A stretch of DNA of 64,000 nucleotides from Terrirhizobium terrae (GCF_030323265.1 NZ_CP104992.1:1425501-1489500); one strand, 5' to 3'. Shown: positions 28,096 through 39,102, counted from the stretch's first letter. Made by a program: numbers and translations. The notes: a model not told the origin generated them from the letters alone.

Positions 28096-28112
28096 TTTAC
28101 CGTAACGTACTT
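28096..28112 (+). promoter_or_regulatory. Shared 17-bp motif, copy 7
   Basis: TTTACCGTAACGTACTT, 98 bases upstream of the DUF3300 start at 28211; identical to copy 6 over 20 bases. Confidence 0.75.
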
Positions 28113-28210
28113 ACGCCACGGGACAAATTCTGGTGCCCTTCCGGATAGCGCGGACCGGCTTAACCGTGCCGGGTCCGGTCAGCGAAAGATCGGTTCAGGG
28201 AGATTTGTCC

Positions 28211-29566
28211 ATGGCATTTTATAGCACCGAGCTCTGGCGGAATTTCGCCGCCGCATGTCTCGCCGCCTATGCGATCTCCGCAGACGTTCCGCTTTACGCA
28301 CAACAGCAGGCAGCACAGACGGCAGCCCCCGCCGATACGCAGCAATCGACGGAGATCACCGACGAAGAGATGCAGGTTCTCGTCGCGCGTATCGCGCTCT
28401 ACCCCGACGAACTCGTCGCGCTGATCACGTCGGCCTCGCTCTACCCGCTGCAGATCGTCGAGGCGTCCCGCTTTCTCGATCAATTGAAGACCAACAAGGA
28501 CCTCAAGCCCAAGGACGACTGGGACGGCAGTATCGTATCGCTGCTGAACTATCCCGACGTCGTCAAGATGATGAGCGAGGATCTGGACTGGACCCAGCAG
28601 CTTGGCGATGCCGTGGCCAGCCAGCAGAAGGACATGCTGATCGCCATCCAGACCCTGCGCGACAAGGCCGTCGCCGACGGTATCATCAAGAGCGACGACA
28701 AGGTGAAGGTCGTGCAGCAGAACGACAATGTCATCATCCAGGCCGCCGATCCGGAGAAGATCTACGTTCCCCAGTACCAGCCGCAGATGCTCTATGAAGA
28801 AGGATATGCGCCGGCCCCGATCAGCTATTATCCTGATCCTTACCCCAATTACTTCTATCCGACCGCGACTTTCTTCGCCGGCTTCGTCACCGGCGCGGTC
28901 TTCGGTGCCGCCGTCGACTGGGACCGCTGGGGCGTCTGGGGCGGCCACTACGACGGCAACGACATCGATATCGACTGCGACCACTGCTTCAACGGCATCG
29001 ACCGCAACGGCAAGGTCAATTTCAACGATGTGGATTGGAAGAATGTCGATCGCAGCAAGCTGAAGTTCGACCATAACCAGTTTGCCAATATCGACCGGTC
29101 GAACATCAGGAACCGTCTCGAGGCAGGCGGCAACAACGACATACGCGAGAGGGCAAAGACCGCCCGCACGAAGGCGAGGGATGCCGGTCAGGCGCGGGTG
29201 ACGCCCGCCAAGATCAAAGATGTCAGGGCCAATCACGCCCGTCCGAACGACGGTCTGCGCCCTGGCGACCGCATCGCCAATCGCCCCGCCGGCGCCCGTC
29301 GTGGCGAGATCGGCAACCGCCCAGACCGGCAGATCCACAAACCCGCGATGGCGGGCAAGCACGACATGCGCCCCAACCGTCCGTCAGGGCTCGGCGAAGT
29401 CCGCTCGCGCGGTGCCGCAAATCTTCACTCTCAACGGGGCGGGAGAGCCATGGGCGGCGGGCATTTCGCGGCCGCCCATGGCGGTGGTCACCGTGAATTC
29501 AGCGGCCATCGCGGCGGAGGCGGTGGTGGCCACATGCGCAGGCCGCATGGCGGCCGCCATAGATAG
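28211..29566 (+). CDS. DUF3300 family exported protein with His/Gly-rich tail
   Basis: 451 residues from ATG 28211 (AGGGAG upstream). Signal peptide near the start ending LYAQQ. The DUF3300 core has the conserved LVARIALYPDELVALI, ASLYPLQIVEASRF and DPEKIYVPQYQPQ elements, with an aromatic stretch that may sit in a membrane. The C-terminal third is low complexity, Asp/Asn-rich then Arg/Ala-rich, finishing in repeated Gly-Gly-His clusters (GGGHREFSGHRGGGGGGHM) that could bind metal. DUF3300 and the following DUF2950 gene are regular neighbours in proteobacteria; function unknown. Confidence 0.88.
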   Translation: MAFYSTELWRNFAAACLAAYAISADVPLYAQQQAAQTAAPADTQQSTEITDEEMQVLVARIALYPDELVALITSASLYPLQIVEASRFLDQLKTNKDLKPKDDWDGSIVSLLNYPDVVKMMSEDLDWTQQLGDAVASQQKDMLIAIQTLRDKAVADGIIKSDDKVKVVQQNDNVIIQAADPEKIYVPQYQPQMLYEEGYAPAPISYYPDPYPNYFYPTATFFAGFVTGAVFGAAVDWDRWGVWGGHYDGNDIDIDCDHCFNGIDRNGKVNFNDVDWKNVDRSKLKFDHNQFANIDRSNIRNRLEAGGNNDIRERAKTARTKARDAGQARVTPAKIKDVRANHARPNDGLRPGDRIANRPAGARRGEIGNRPDRQIHKPAMAGKHDMRPNRPSGLGEVRSRGAANLHSQRGGRAMGGGHFAAAHGGGHREFSGHRGGGGGGHMRRPHGGRHR

Positions 29567-29587
29567 AGATCAACAGGGAGCATCGCC

Positions 29588-30535
29588 ATGCGTTCTCATT
29601 TCCACGCCCAGTCATCCCGTCGCGTGATCGCCCTGTTGCTCGGCTGCTGCCTCATGGCAGGCCCGGTTCAGGCGCAGGGGCCGCGACCGGATCTGGTGGA
29701 CATCGTCTCACCCAACCCGCCGTCCGAATTCGGCTCGCCCGAGGACGCCATGGCGGAGTTCAAGGCTGTCGTATCCGCATCCGATCTCGACAAGCTCGCC
29801 GCGCTTCTCGGCGTCAATGCCGATCGCCTGAAGGCGACTGAAGGTGTGGAGGACACGCTGGCGCTCATCAAGGAAGGTGTGGCGAGACGGATCGGGCTCG
29901 AGACGCAGGATGACCAGAGCATCATCGATGTCGGCTTCATCATGTGGCCCTTCCCCTTTCCAATCATTAAGAAGGAGAACGGGAAATTCGCCTTCGATCC
30001 CGTGACGGGCATCGAGGAGATCATCAATCGCCGCATCGGCGAGAACGAAATCCAGGCAATCGAGACGCTTCGCGGCTATGTCGACGCCCAGGAAGATTAC
30101 GCCCTCGACGATCATGACGGCGACGGCGTGCTGGAATATGCCCAGAAGCTGGTCAGCACCGAAGGCCAGGCGGACGGCCTCTACTGGCCGCTTTCGGAAG
30201 GACTGGGGCCGAGCCCGGCCGGCCCGCTCATCGATTTCGAGCAATATAACGAGCGGGAAGAGAAAGGCTATTTCGGCTACCGCTACAAGGTGATTTCCCG
30301 TCAGGGCGACAACATCGCCGGAGGTGCGTTCGATTACGTCATCAACGGCAACATGATCGCAGGCTTCGGCCTCGTCGCATGGCCGGTGAAATATGGAGAG
30401 ACGGGCGTCAACACCTTCGTCGTCAATCGCAACGGCATCGTCTATCAGGCAGATCTCGGCGCAGACACGCAGAAGATCGCACCTGACATCAGGCAGTTCA
30501 ATCCGAGTGACAAATGGGTGGTGACCGAGGACTGA
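29588..30535 (+). CDS. DUF2950 family exported protein
   Basis: 315 residues. Signal peptide ending PVQAQG. The DUF2950 pattern is clear: FGSPEDAMAEFKAVVSA, ETLRGYVDAQEDYAL, GLYWPLSEGLGPSPAGPL and GYFGYRYKVISRQG. It lies 21 bases after the DUF3300 gene with GGGAG as ribosome site, so the two are translated from one transcript. The biochemical role is not known. Confidence 0.9.
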   Translation: MRSHFHAQSSRRVIALLLGCCLMAGPVQAQGPRPDLVDIVSPNPPSEFGSPEDAMAEFKAVVSASDLDKLAALLGVNADRLKATEGVEDTLALIKEGVARRIGLETQDDQSIIDVGFIMWPFPFPIIKKENGKFAFDPVTGIEEIINRRIGENEIQAIETLRGYVDAQEDYALDDHDGDGVLEYAQKLVSTEGQADGLYWPLSEGLGPSPAGPLIDFEQYNEREEKGYFGYRYKVISRQGDNIAGGAFDYVINGNMIAGFGLVAWPVKYGETGVNTFVVNRNGIVYQADLGADTQKIAPDIRQFNPSDKWVVTED

Positions 30536-30539
30536 GAGC

Positions 30540-33185
30540 GTGCGCCACCTGCCGACCGACACCCGCCGCAAGCAGCCTATCTGGAGATGTCGCAATGCCG
30601 GCATGTCGGGTTCTGCGCGCGAACTTTCCCTGTGGTCTTCGGTCGCGGCAATGGCGCTCATCTCTGTTTTCGGTACACGCGCCAATGCTGCCTGTGTCGA
30701 GACACCGGCCGGGTCGGGAACCTACGAATGCTCGGGCAGCGATCCGGGGCCCAGCTTCGTCGGTCAGTCCGTAACGATCAATGCCGATGAGACGGCAAGC
30801 TTTACCAGCGACGTATCCGTCACCGGACCGGGCACCAGCACACTGAACAATGACGGGACCCTGACCAATGGGCTCGTTGCGACGAGCAATGACAGCTTCA
30901 CCCTGAACAACCACGGCCTGATAGACGGCAATATCATGCTCCAGGGTACGGGGTCGAACCTGATCATCAACTACAGTGACGGGACTGTGCAGAACGGCGT
31001 CACGGGTACCGGTAGTTCCAACGACATCGTGCTGAACAACGGCTTTTTCGCCGGTTCAATCAGTCTCTGGGCCGGCGACGACACGTTGGGGCTGCTCGAC
31101 GGTACGGTCCAGACATCCGTCGACATGGGTGCCGGTAATGACCGGTTCACCTGGGTCGTCGGCAATATCGCGGCGACCGTGCAGATGGGAGAGGGGGACG
31201 ACACGGCGAATTTCTCCCGGTTGACCAATGCAAATCTCACGGCCGGCAAGATCGTCGATGGAGGACAGGGCAACGACACCTTGAATTGGAGCAGGACATC
31301 CAATGATGACGGCTCCGGCAGCGGTGACCATCCGACCAACCTCATCAACTGGGAGCGGATCAATCTCACCAACAACTCGCAAATGGTGTTCATCTACACC
31401 ACCGGCGTCCTGACGCTCGGGGACAGCACGACCGGTACCGGAACGATCTCAATCGACGCCACCAGCCGCATCGATGCCGGCAATTCCTACGGTTTCGGCA
31501 TCACGCCGGCCTCTTCGTCGCGCCTGGTGACCGTCAACAATGCCGGCATCATCAACCTCACCAACGACCAGCCGGGTTCCGGATCATCCCTGCACGACAC
31601 GTTCAGCATCAAGGGCAATTACGTCGGCCAAGATGGCGAGCTTTGGCTTCATTCCTATCTCGATACCGACAATTCTCCATCAGACCAGCTGATCATCGAC
31701 ACCGGCCAGGCATCCGGCTCGACCGGCATCCGCATTACCAATGTCGACGGGCCGGGCGCTCTGACGCAAGGCAATGGCATACGGGTGGTCGATGCAATCA
31801 ACGGAGGAACGACGGCCGTGGGCGCCTTCGATCTGGCCGGCCCGGTAGCGGCCGGTCCGTTCGAATACTTTCTCTATCGCGGCGGCATGGTGCCTTCGGC
31901 CGATACCGACGACGACTGGTTCCTGCGCAATACGATAGCGCCGTCTCCGCCATCCCCGCCGGGGCCGCCCTCGCCTCCGTCTCCACCTGGGCCACCTTCG
32001 CCTCCATCTCCACCCGCTCCTCCTTCTCCACCATCGCCGCCGAGCCCACCCTCGCCGCCGTCTCCGCCCGCTCCACCATCACCGCCTTCCCCTCCGGCCC
32101 CGCCTTCGCCGCCGGCGCCACCACCGCCTGGACCACCGTCACCTCCCGCGCCTCCGCCGCCCCCGATCCCCAACGTCCGGCCAGAGGTGCCCGGCCGATT
32201 GATCGGGCCTCTGGTGGCCCAGCGGATGGGCCTCATGACGATGGGCAACTTTCATCAGCGGCGTGGGGATCAATCGCTGCTATCGGGGCTCGGAGCGCCG
32301 ATCTATCGAGGCCCGGGCGCCCAGGGAGACGGTCCCGGTGACGAAGGCTATGGACCGGGGATATGGGGGCGCGTCTTCGGCTTCAACGGCGACCTTGGTG
32401 CCAATGCCCGGCTGGACATCGCCGGCTATGAGATCGGGCCGCAGTTCGACGGCAATTACTGGGGCCTTCAGCTCGGCAGCGATATCGCCGAGATCGAGTC
32501 CGATAACGGTTTTATCCACCGCTTCGGCCTGTTCTACACCCATGCGGAGGCTTCCGGCGACATCAGCGCCAATGTGCTCGGTAGACGGAATGTCGCCGCC
32601 GGTCGGCTGAACCTCAACGAAGACAGCATCGCCGCCTATTGGACGATGATGTACAACGAGAGCTGGTATCTGGACGTCGTCGGGAAATATGGCTGGCTGA
32701 ATGGCGACAGCACGTCCAATCGCGGCATCTCGTCGGATCTTGACGGATCAAGCATTGCCGCCTCCGTGGAGACAGGCCTGCCGATTGCGCTTTCAGATAG
32801 CTGGAAGATTGAGCCCCAGGCGCAATTGATCTGGCAGCGCGTCGATTTCGATGACAGCCGCGACAGTTTCGCAACCATATCTAGCGAGCCTTTCGATGCC
32901 GTGACCGGGCGACTGGGTGCGCGCCTGCAATACAGCGCCGGGTCCGGCTATGCCCATCTCGGGGTCAATCTCTGGCACGGCTTTTCGGCCGATTCCACGG
33001 TCCGTTTCAACAACATCCCCCTGGTCACAGAGGTCGGCGGCACATGGTTGGAGATGAACGTCGGCGGCGCCTACCAGCTCAGCGAAAACATCTCTGCCTT
33101 TGCCGATATAAGCTATTCCTTCGATCTGGACGGCCCGAAGCACAACATGATCGCGGGCCAGATCGGGGTGAGGTTCAAATGGTAA
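30540..33185 (+). CDS. Autotransporter with proline-rich linker and beta-barrel domain
   Basis: 881 residues from GTG 30540, four bases after the DUF2950 stop; ATG 30603 would still give a signal peptide (ending TRANAAC). The passenger (about 60-460) consists of Asn/Asp/Gly/Thr-rich beta-helix-like repeats, including acidic turns such as GAGNDRF and GEGDDTANF. A proline-rich linker at about 468-548 follows. The C-terminal ~270 residues form an autotransporter barrel (from GIWGRVFGFNGDLG) ending VRFKW with the terminal aromatic. A surface-displayed protein secreted by the type Va route is expected. Passenger function unknown. Confidence 0.85.
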   Translation: MRHLPTDTRRKQPIWRCRNAGMSGSARELSLWSSVAAMALISVFGTRANAACVETPAGSGTYECSGSDPGPSFVGQSVTINADETASFTSDVSVTGPGTSTLNNDGTLTNGLVATSNDSFTLNNHGLIDGNIMLQGTGSNLIINYSDGTVQNGVTGTGSSNDIVLNNGFFAGSISLWAGDDTLGLLDGTVQTSVDMGAGNDRFTWVVGNIAATVQMGEGDDTANFSRLTNANLTAGKIVDGGQGNDTLNWSRTSNDDGSGSGDHPTNLINWERINLTNNSQMVFIYTTGVLTLGDSTTGTGTISIDATSRIDAGNSYGFGITPASSSRLVTVNNAGIINLTNDQPGSGSSLHDTFSIKGNYVGQDGELWLHSYLDTDNSPSDQLIIDTGQASGSTGIRITNVDGPGALTQGNGIRVVDAINGGTTAVGAFDLAGPVAAGPFEYFLYRGGMVPSADTDDDWFLRNTIAPSPPSPPGPPSPPSPPGPPSPPSPPAPPSPPSPPSPPSPPSPPAPPSPPSPPAPPSPPAPPPPGPPSPPAPPPPPIPNVRPEVPGRLIGPLVAQRMGLMTMGNFHQRRGDQSLLSGLGAPIYRGPGAQGDGPGDEGYGPGIWGRVFGFNGDLGANARLDIAGYEIGPQFDGNYWGLQLGSDIAEIESDNGFIHRFGLFYTHAEASGDISANVLGRRNVAAGRLNLNEDSIAAYWTMMYNESWYLDVVGKYGWLNGDSTSNRGISSDLDGSSIAASVETGLPIALSDSWKIEPQAQLIWQRVDFDDSRDSFATISSEPFDAVTGRLGARLQYSAGSGYAHLGVNLWHGFSADSTVRFNNIPLVTEVGGTWLEMNVGGAYQLSENISAFADISYSFDLDGPKHNMIAGQIGVRFKW
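31945..32165 (+). repeat. Low-complexity tandem repeat encoding Pro-Pro-Ser/Ala/Gly units
   Basis: About 220 bases of imperfect CC(G/T)CC-type units inside the autotransporter gene, coding for repeated PSPP, PGPP and PAPP. It is a protein linker repeat, not a CRISPR array: there are no constant repeats with unique spacers. Copy number may vary between strains. Confidence 0.85.
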
Positions 33186-33255
33186 AGCGCTATGCCTGCC
33201 GTCACCAGGCCGATGCCCTGCACCCGTCTCCATCTTCCGACAATCGGGCACCGGC

Positions 33256-33987
33256 ATGACCAGCCTCACCGCCTATGTGATCGATGGTCACGATGTCCGC
33301 ATCCGGCCTGCTCCCGTCGAGCGCGATTGGATGGACCATTCGGACCAGCGCTTCGCCTATCGCTGCCTGCCCCTGAATATCGCGAATGCCCATGGCTGGG
33401 AGATACTCTGCACCTCCGCTTTTTCGGCAATATGGGATGGAACGCGGGGAAAGGATGCAATCCGTATCAAGCCCAGGCGCGAGACGGGCGGACCGGCACT
33501 CAGCCATTTCGGCAACGGCGTCCTGACCTTCGACGTCCCATGCCTGTTCCGCACCGAACCGGGCGTCGACATGATGGTAACCGGCCCGCTTAATCGGCCC
33601 AAAGATGCCATCGCCCCCTGTCGGGTATCATCGAGACCGACTGGTCTCCCTACACGTTCACCATGAACTGGAAATTCACCCGTCCGTCCCAGCGGGTGCA
33701 TTTCGACCTCGACGAGCCATTCTGCCACGTCTTTCCGGTTCAGCGCGGCAGCCTGGAAAAATCGAGCCGTTGCGCCGCCCCTTTCCGATAACCGAGATCT
33801 TGAAGCCGATTACCTGAAATGGTCCCAGAGCCGAACAGCATTCAACACGGCGCTGAACGAACCGGCCTCCGATGCAAGCCGGGACAAATGGCAAAAGCGA
33901 TACTTCAGGGGTGTCGGACCGTCAGACATTCCGGGACCGAGCGATCACCTGAGCAGGCTACGATTGAAGCCGTTTGACAACGGATGA
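33256..33987 (+). CDS. DUF6065 family protein (three frameshifts)
   Basis: About 244 residues after correction. The first frame reads TAYVIDGHDVRIRPAP, DQRFAYRCLPLNIANAHGWE and TGPLNRPKDAIAP. It resumes after the five-C run at 33614-33618 with SGIIETDWSPYTFTMNWKFTRP, again after the A-run 33757-33761 with IEPLRRP, and again after the C-run 33778-33781 with LSDNRDLEADYLKWSQSRTAFN, ending at the TGA at 33985-33987. Each break is cured by one added base in a homopolymer. The conserved ...QKRYFRG element is present near the end. No signal peptide. Follows the autotransporter by 70 bases. Confidence 0.72.
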
Positions 33988-34293
33988 ATATGCCTCAGCG
34001 AGATAGACGCATACCTGCGAAGCCTTGCAACAATGATAAGATAATATCCTGCCGTCGCTCGGCCTGGCCTTCTATTTTTAAGACAAACCCGCTTCTCCGT
34101 CCGCTATAAATCGATGCAGATCCTTTGGTAACCGCGCTCGAAATTAGTCAAACGATTAGATCTGCCAACAAAAGCCGGAAAGCTTTTCGCCTTTAGTCCA
34201 TGCCGCGCCGTGTAGCACGGTTGTAAAGCAGATAGCCAAAGGAACTCGAAGTTCCTGATCGAAAACCTGGCAAGTTTCGGATTTTCTAGAAAA
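33988..34293. other. Intergenic region between DUF6065 gene and tRNA-Ser
   Basis: 306 bases with no supported gene, no copy of the 17-bp motif and no recognisable repeat. It marks the end of the motif-bearing cluster next to the 3' end of the tRNA gene. Confidence 0.6.
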
Positions 34294-34383
<90 letters not shown>

Positions 34384-34702
34384 GCTTTGCTGGTCGGCGC
34401 ATGTGTTGCGCGGGCTGTCTCATAGCGGCGAAAAATCGGGCTGGCAAGGGGCGAAATGGAAGTCTTCATATCCTTTCGTCTTGACAGTTTTTTGTCGCTC
34501 GCGTATGCCCGCGTGCGTTCAGGTTGTGGAAAGCTGTCCATACCTGTCAGATCGCGGGGAGCTTATCGGATTTCCACGCGATTTCACCGGCAGATCCGTT
34601 TCAGAAGATTTATCTTTCGTAACCCCCTGCTAGAGCCCGACTGACAAAAAGACGGCCCTTCTCGCTGAGAAGAGAGCCGGAACGAACATGAAAGGATATA
34701 AA
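34384..34702. other. Intergenic region between tRNA-Ser and rplU
   Basis: 319 bases between divergent genes. It should contain the promoters of tRNA-Ser (minus) and of the rplU-rpmA operon (plus). Apart from the hairpin at 34653-34679 I see no gene in it. Confidence 0.5.
34653..34679 (+). promoter_or_regulatory. Candidate rplU 5' leader hairpin
   Basis: CTTCTC/GAGAAG stem with a GCT loop, extended by CGGC/GCCG after a small internal loop, ending 23 bases before the rplU start. Ribosomal protein L21 transcripts of several bacteria have structured autoregulatory leaders; whether this one acts so is inference. Confidence 0.35.
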
Positions 34703-35014
34703 ATGTTCGCAGTCATCAAGACCGGCGGTAAGCAGTACCGCGTGGCCGCCAACGACGTGCTGACCATCGAAAAGCTGGAAGCCGAAGCTGGTGCAGTTGT
34801 AGAATTCAACGAAGTCCTGGTTGTCGGCGTAGGCGCCGATGCCAAGATCGGCGCTCCCTTCGTTTCGGGCGCGACGGTCAAGGCCGAAGTTGTCGAGCAT
34901 AACCGTGGCAAGAAGGTTCTCTCCTTCAAGAAGCGTCGTCGCCAGAATTCCAAGCGTATTCGCGGCCATCGCCAGCACCACACGGTTGTCCGCATCACCG
35001 ACATTCTCGGCTAA
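34703..35014 (+). CDS. rplU: 50S ribosomal protein L21
   Basis: 103 residues, canonical L21: starts [18 protein letters not shown] and ends with the basic stretch [19 protein letters not shown] and VRITDILG. It binds 23S rRNA in the large subunit. ATG 34703 has AAAGGA seven bases upstream and gives the family N-terminus. rpmA follows after 29 bases, the universal pairing. Confidence 0.98.
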   Translation: MFAVIKTGGKQYRVAANDVLTIEKLEAEAGAVVEFNEVLVVGVGADAKIGAPFVSGATVKAEVVEHNRGKKVLSFKKRRRQNSKRIRGHRQHHTVVRITDILG

Positions 35015-35043
35015 TCAGGTTTCGAAGGTAAAGGAGAACACCA

Positions 35044-35313
35044 ATGGCACATAAAAAAGCTGGCGGCTCGTCGCGTAACGGTCGCGATTCTCAGTCCAAG
35101 CGCCTTGGCGTGAAGAAGTTCGGTGGCGAAGTCGTCATTCCGGGCAACATTATCGTGCGCCAGCGCGGCACGCAGTGGCATCCGGGCGCCAACGTTGGCC
35201 TCGGCAAGGACCACACCATTTTTGCACTTACCGCCGGCAACGTGAATTACCGTACGAAGGCTAACGGCCGCGTATACGTGTCCGTTATGCCGAAAGCGGA
35301 AGCCGCAGAATAA
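35044..35313 (+). CDS. rpmA: 50S ribosomal protein L27
   Basis: 89 residues. The N-terminal [16 protein letters not shown] is the invariant L27 tail that reaches the peptidyl transferase centre. Preceded by AAGGAGA. Second gene of the rplU-rpmA operon, closed by the terminator at 35379-35417. Confidence 0.98.
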   Translation: MAHKKAGGSSRNGRDSQSKRLGVKKFGGEVVIPGNIIVRQRGTQWHPGANVGLGKDHTIFALTAGNVNYRTKANGRVYVSVMPKAEAAE

Positions 35314-35378
35314 AGCCGGCAAGCGTTATGCAACCGGCGTCTCATCGACCCGGTTGAACGTTCAAGGTTCAGTCAAAG

Positions 35379-35417
35379 AAAAGGGAAGATGGGTCGCCAC
35401 CCACCTTCCCTTTTTCT
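35379..35417 (+). terminator. Rho-independent terminator after rpmA
   Basis: AAGGGAAGATGGGT and ACCCACCTTCCC form a long stem with a CGCC loop and one bulge, followed by TTTTTCTTT. It separates rpmA from the acetyltransferase genes. Confidence 0.9.
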
Positions 35418-35440
35418 TTACCCCTAGAGGAGACTGAACC

Positions 35441-36088
35441 ATGCAAGTCGAATTGTTGAGGGCGAGCCAATCCCGGCCGCCGGAAGAACGGCTGCGGCCG
35501 GACCGGTCCGAGGATCGGTCGAGAAGCGAGTGCCCCGTCTTACTGTCGCAGAGACTGGTTCTGCGCACGCCCCACGCAGAAGACATCGACGCACTTGCCC
35601 ATCTCGCCAACAATGCGGCGATCGCGACCATGGTGTCGCGCATGCCGCATCCCTACACGGCGAAAGACGCAGCCGATTTCGTGCGACGCACGAATGCCGG
35701 CGAGATTGGCAAATGCGTCTATGCCATTACCCGAGGAAATGACGGCGCCTTCCTGGGCTGCTGCGCGCTCGAGCCGCAAAAGGACGGGCATACGCTCGAG
35801 ATCGGCTATTGGCTCGGCGAACCCCATTGGAACAAGGGTTATGCGACGGAGGCCGCCCACGCCCTGATCGACATGGCGTTTCGAACCCGCAGCGAGATCG
35901 ATCAGATTGATGCGCGCTGCCGGGTTGCCAATATTCCGTCGAAGCGGGTGATCCAGAAATGCGGCTTCCAGTTCCAGGGAACAGGCATGATCGATTGCCT
36001 GGCGGAGGGAGCCATGGTGCCGGTCGAATGGTTCCGCCTCGACCGCAAGACTTGGATATCATTAAGAAGCTGGGGAGAGCTGAGATGA
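35441..36088 (+). CDS. GNAT-family acetyltransferase (RimJ/RimL type)
   Basis: 215 residues with GAGGAG ahead of ATG 35441. GNAT fold: LVLRTPHAEDIDALAHLANN at the N-terminal part, acetyl-CoA region GYWLGEPHWNKGYATEAAHAL with the RimJ/L-type pattern, and ANIPSKRVIQKCGFQFQG. It transfers an acetyl group to an unknown substrate, possibly a protein N-terminus. Conserved in this position before obgE in rhizobia. The stop overlaps the start of the second GNAT gene by ATGA. Confidence 0.88.
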   Translation: MQVELLRASQSRPPEERLRPDRSEDRSRSECPVLLSQRLVLRTPHAEDIDALAHLANNAAIATMVSRMPHPYTAKDAADFVRRTNAGEIGKCVYAITRGNDGAFLGCCALEPQKDGHTLEIGYWLGEPHWNKGYATEAAHALIDMAFRTRSEIDQIDARCRVANIPSKRVIQKCGFQFQGTGMIDCLAEGAMVPVEWFRLDRKTWISLRSWGELR

Positions 36089-36672
36089 ACGCCGCAGTCG
36101 TAGAAAGAACCGTCGAACGCCAGCTTTCGCCCGGGCCCTGCCCTGTCATCCAGTCCCAGCGGCTCACGTTGCGGCCGCATCGGCTTTCCGATGCGGATGC
36201 GATCGCAAGCTCGCTTGCCGATTTCAAGGTAAGCCGGATGCTGGCGCGCGTGCCGCAACCCTTTGACCGGCAGGATGCGCTCGACTGGCTGATACGCCAG
36301 ACCTCCGGCCTGCTGCCGGACTGGAACCTCGCCATAACCACCGGCGACGACGTCCATATCGGCGTGGTCGCTATTGAATTGCAGCGTGATGGCTGGCACC
36401 TGAATTACTGGCTGAACCGGTATTACTGGGATCGCGGTTACATGACCGAGGCGACGTCAGCGGTCCTGGAGCGGTTCTTCCGGCGGATGCCGGAGGTAAC
36501 GATCCGCTCCGGCGCCTTTGCCGACAACCTGGCCTCGCTCAACATCCAGAGGAAGCTCGGCTTCAGGATCGTCGATGCGGGTGAGATCTTCTCGCTGGCA
36601 CGCAACCGGATGGCGCCGCATATCAGGACGGAGCTCTCTTCTGAGGATTTTCGGCGTCTGCCGAGGGCGTAA
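36085..36672 (+). CDS. Second GNAT-family acetyltransferase
   Basis: 195 residues, ATG 36085 overlapping the first GNAT stop. It shows the same layout as its neighbour: QRLTLRPHRLSDADAIASS, then NYWLNRYYWDRGYMTEATSA as acetyl-CoA region and NLASLNIQRKLGFRI. The two genes look like an old tandem duplication that diverged. Substrate unknown. Confidence 0.87.
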   Translation: MNAAVVERTVERQLSPGPCPVIQSQRLTLRPHRLSDADAIASSLADFKVSRMLARVPQPFDRQDALDWLIRQTSGLLPDWNLAITTGDDVHIGVVAIELQRDGWHLNYWLNRYYWDRGYMTEATSAVLERFFRRMPEVTIRSGAFADNLASLNIQRKLGFRIVDAGEIFSLARNRMAPHIRTELSSEDFRRLPRA

Positions 36673-36839
36673 GAACATCCTACAAGCCGAGCCGGCGGGA
36701 GCAATTCCGCCGGCTCCAATTCCCGATACCGTCCGTTTTTCGAGCCCGGCGGAGTTTTCAGCCTGGCGATAGTCTTTGACCTATGGCGCAAGCAACGGTA
36801 TCGAAACCTGAAATGCCCGAGAGTTACGGGCCAAGATGA

Positions 36840-39091
<2,252 letters not shown>

Positions 39092-39102
<11 letters not shown>

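Noticed and set aside
31945..32165. Possible CRISPR or satellite array
   Set aside because: The repeats are short, imperfect and in frame, coding for a proline-rich linker. There are no unique spacers and no cas genes.
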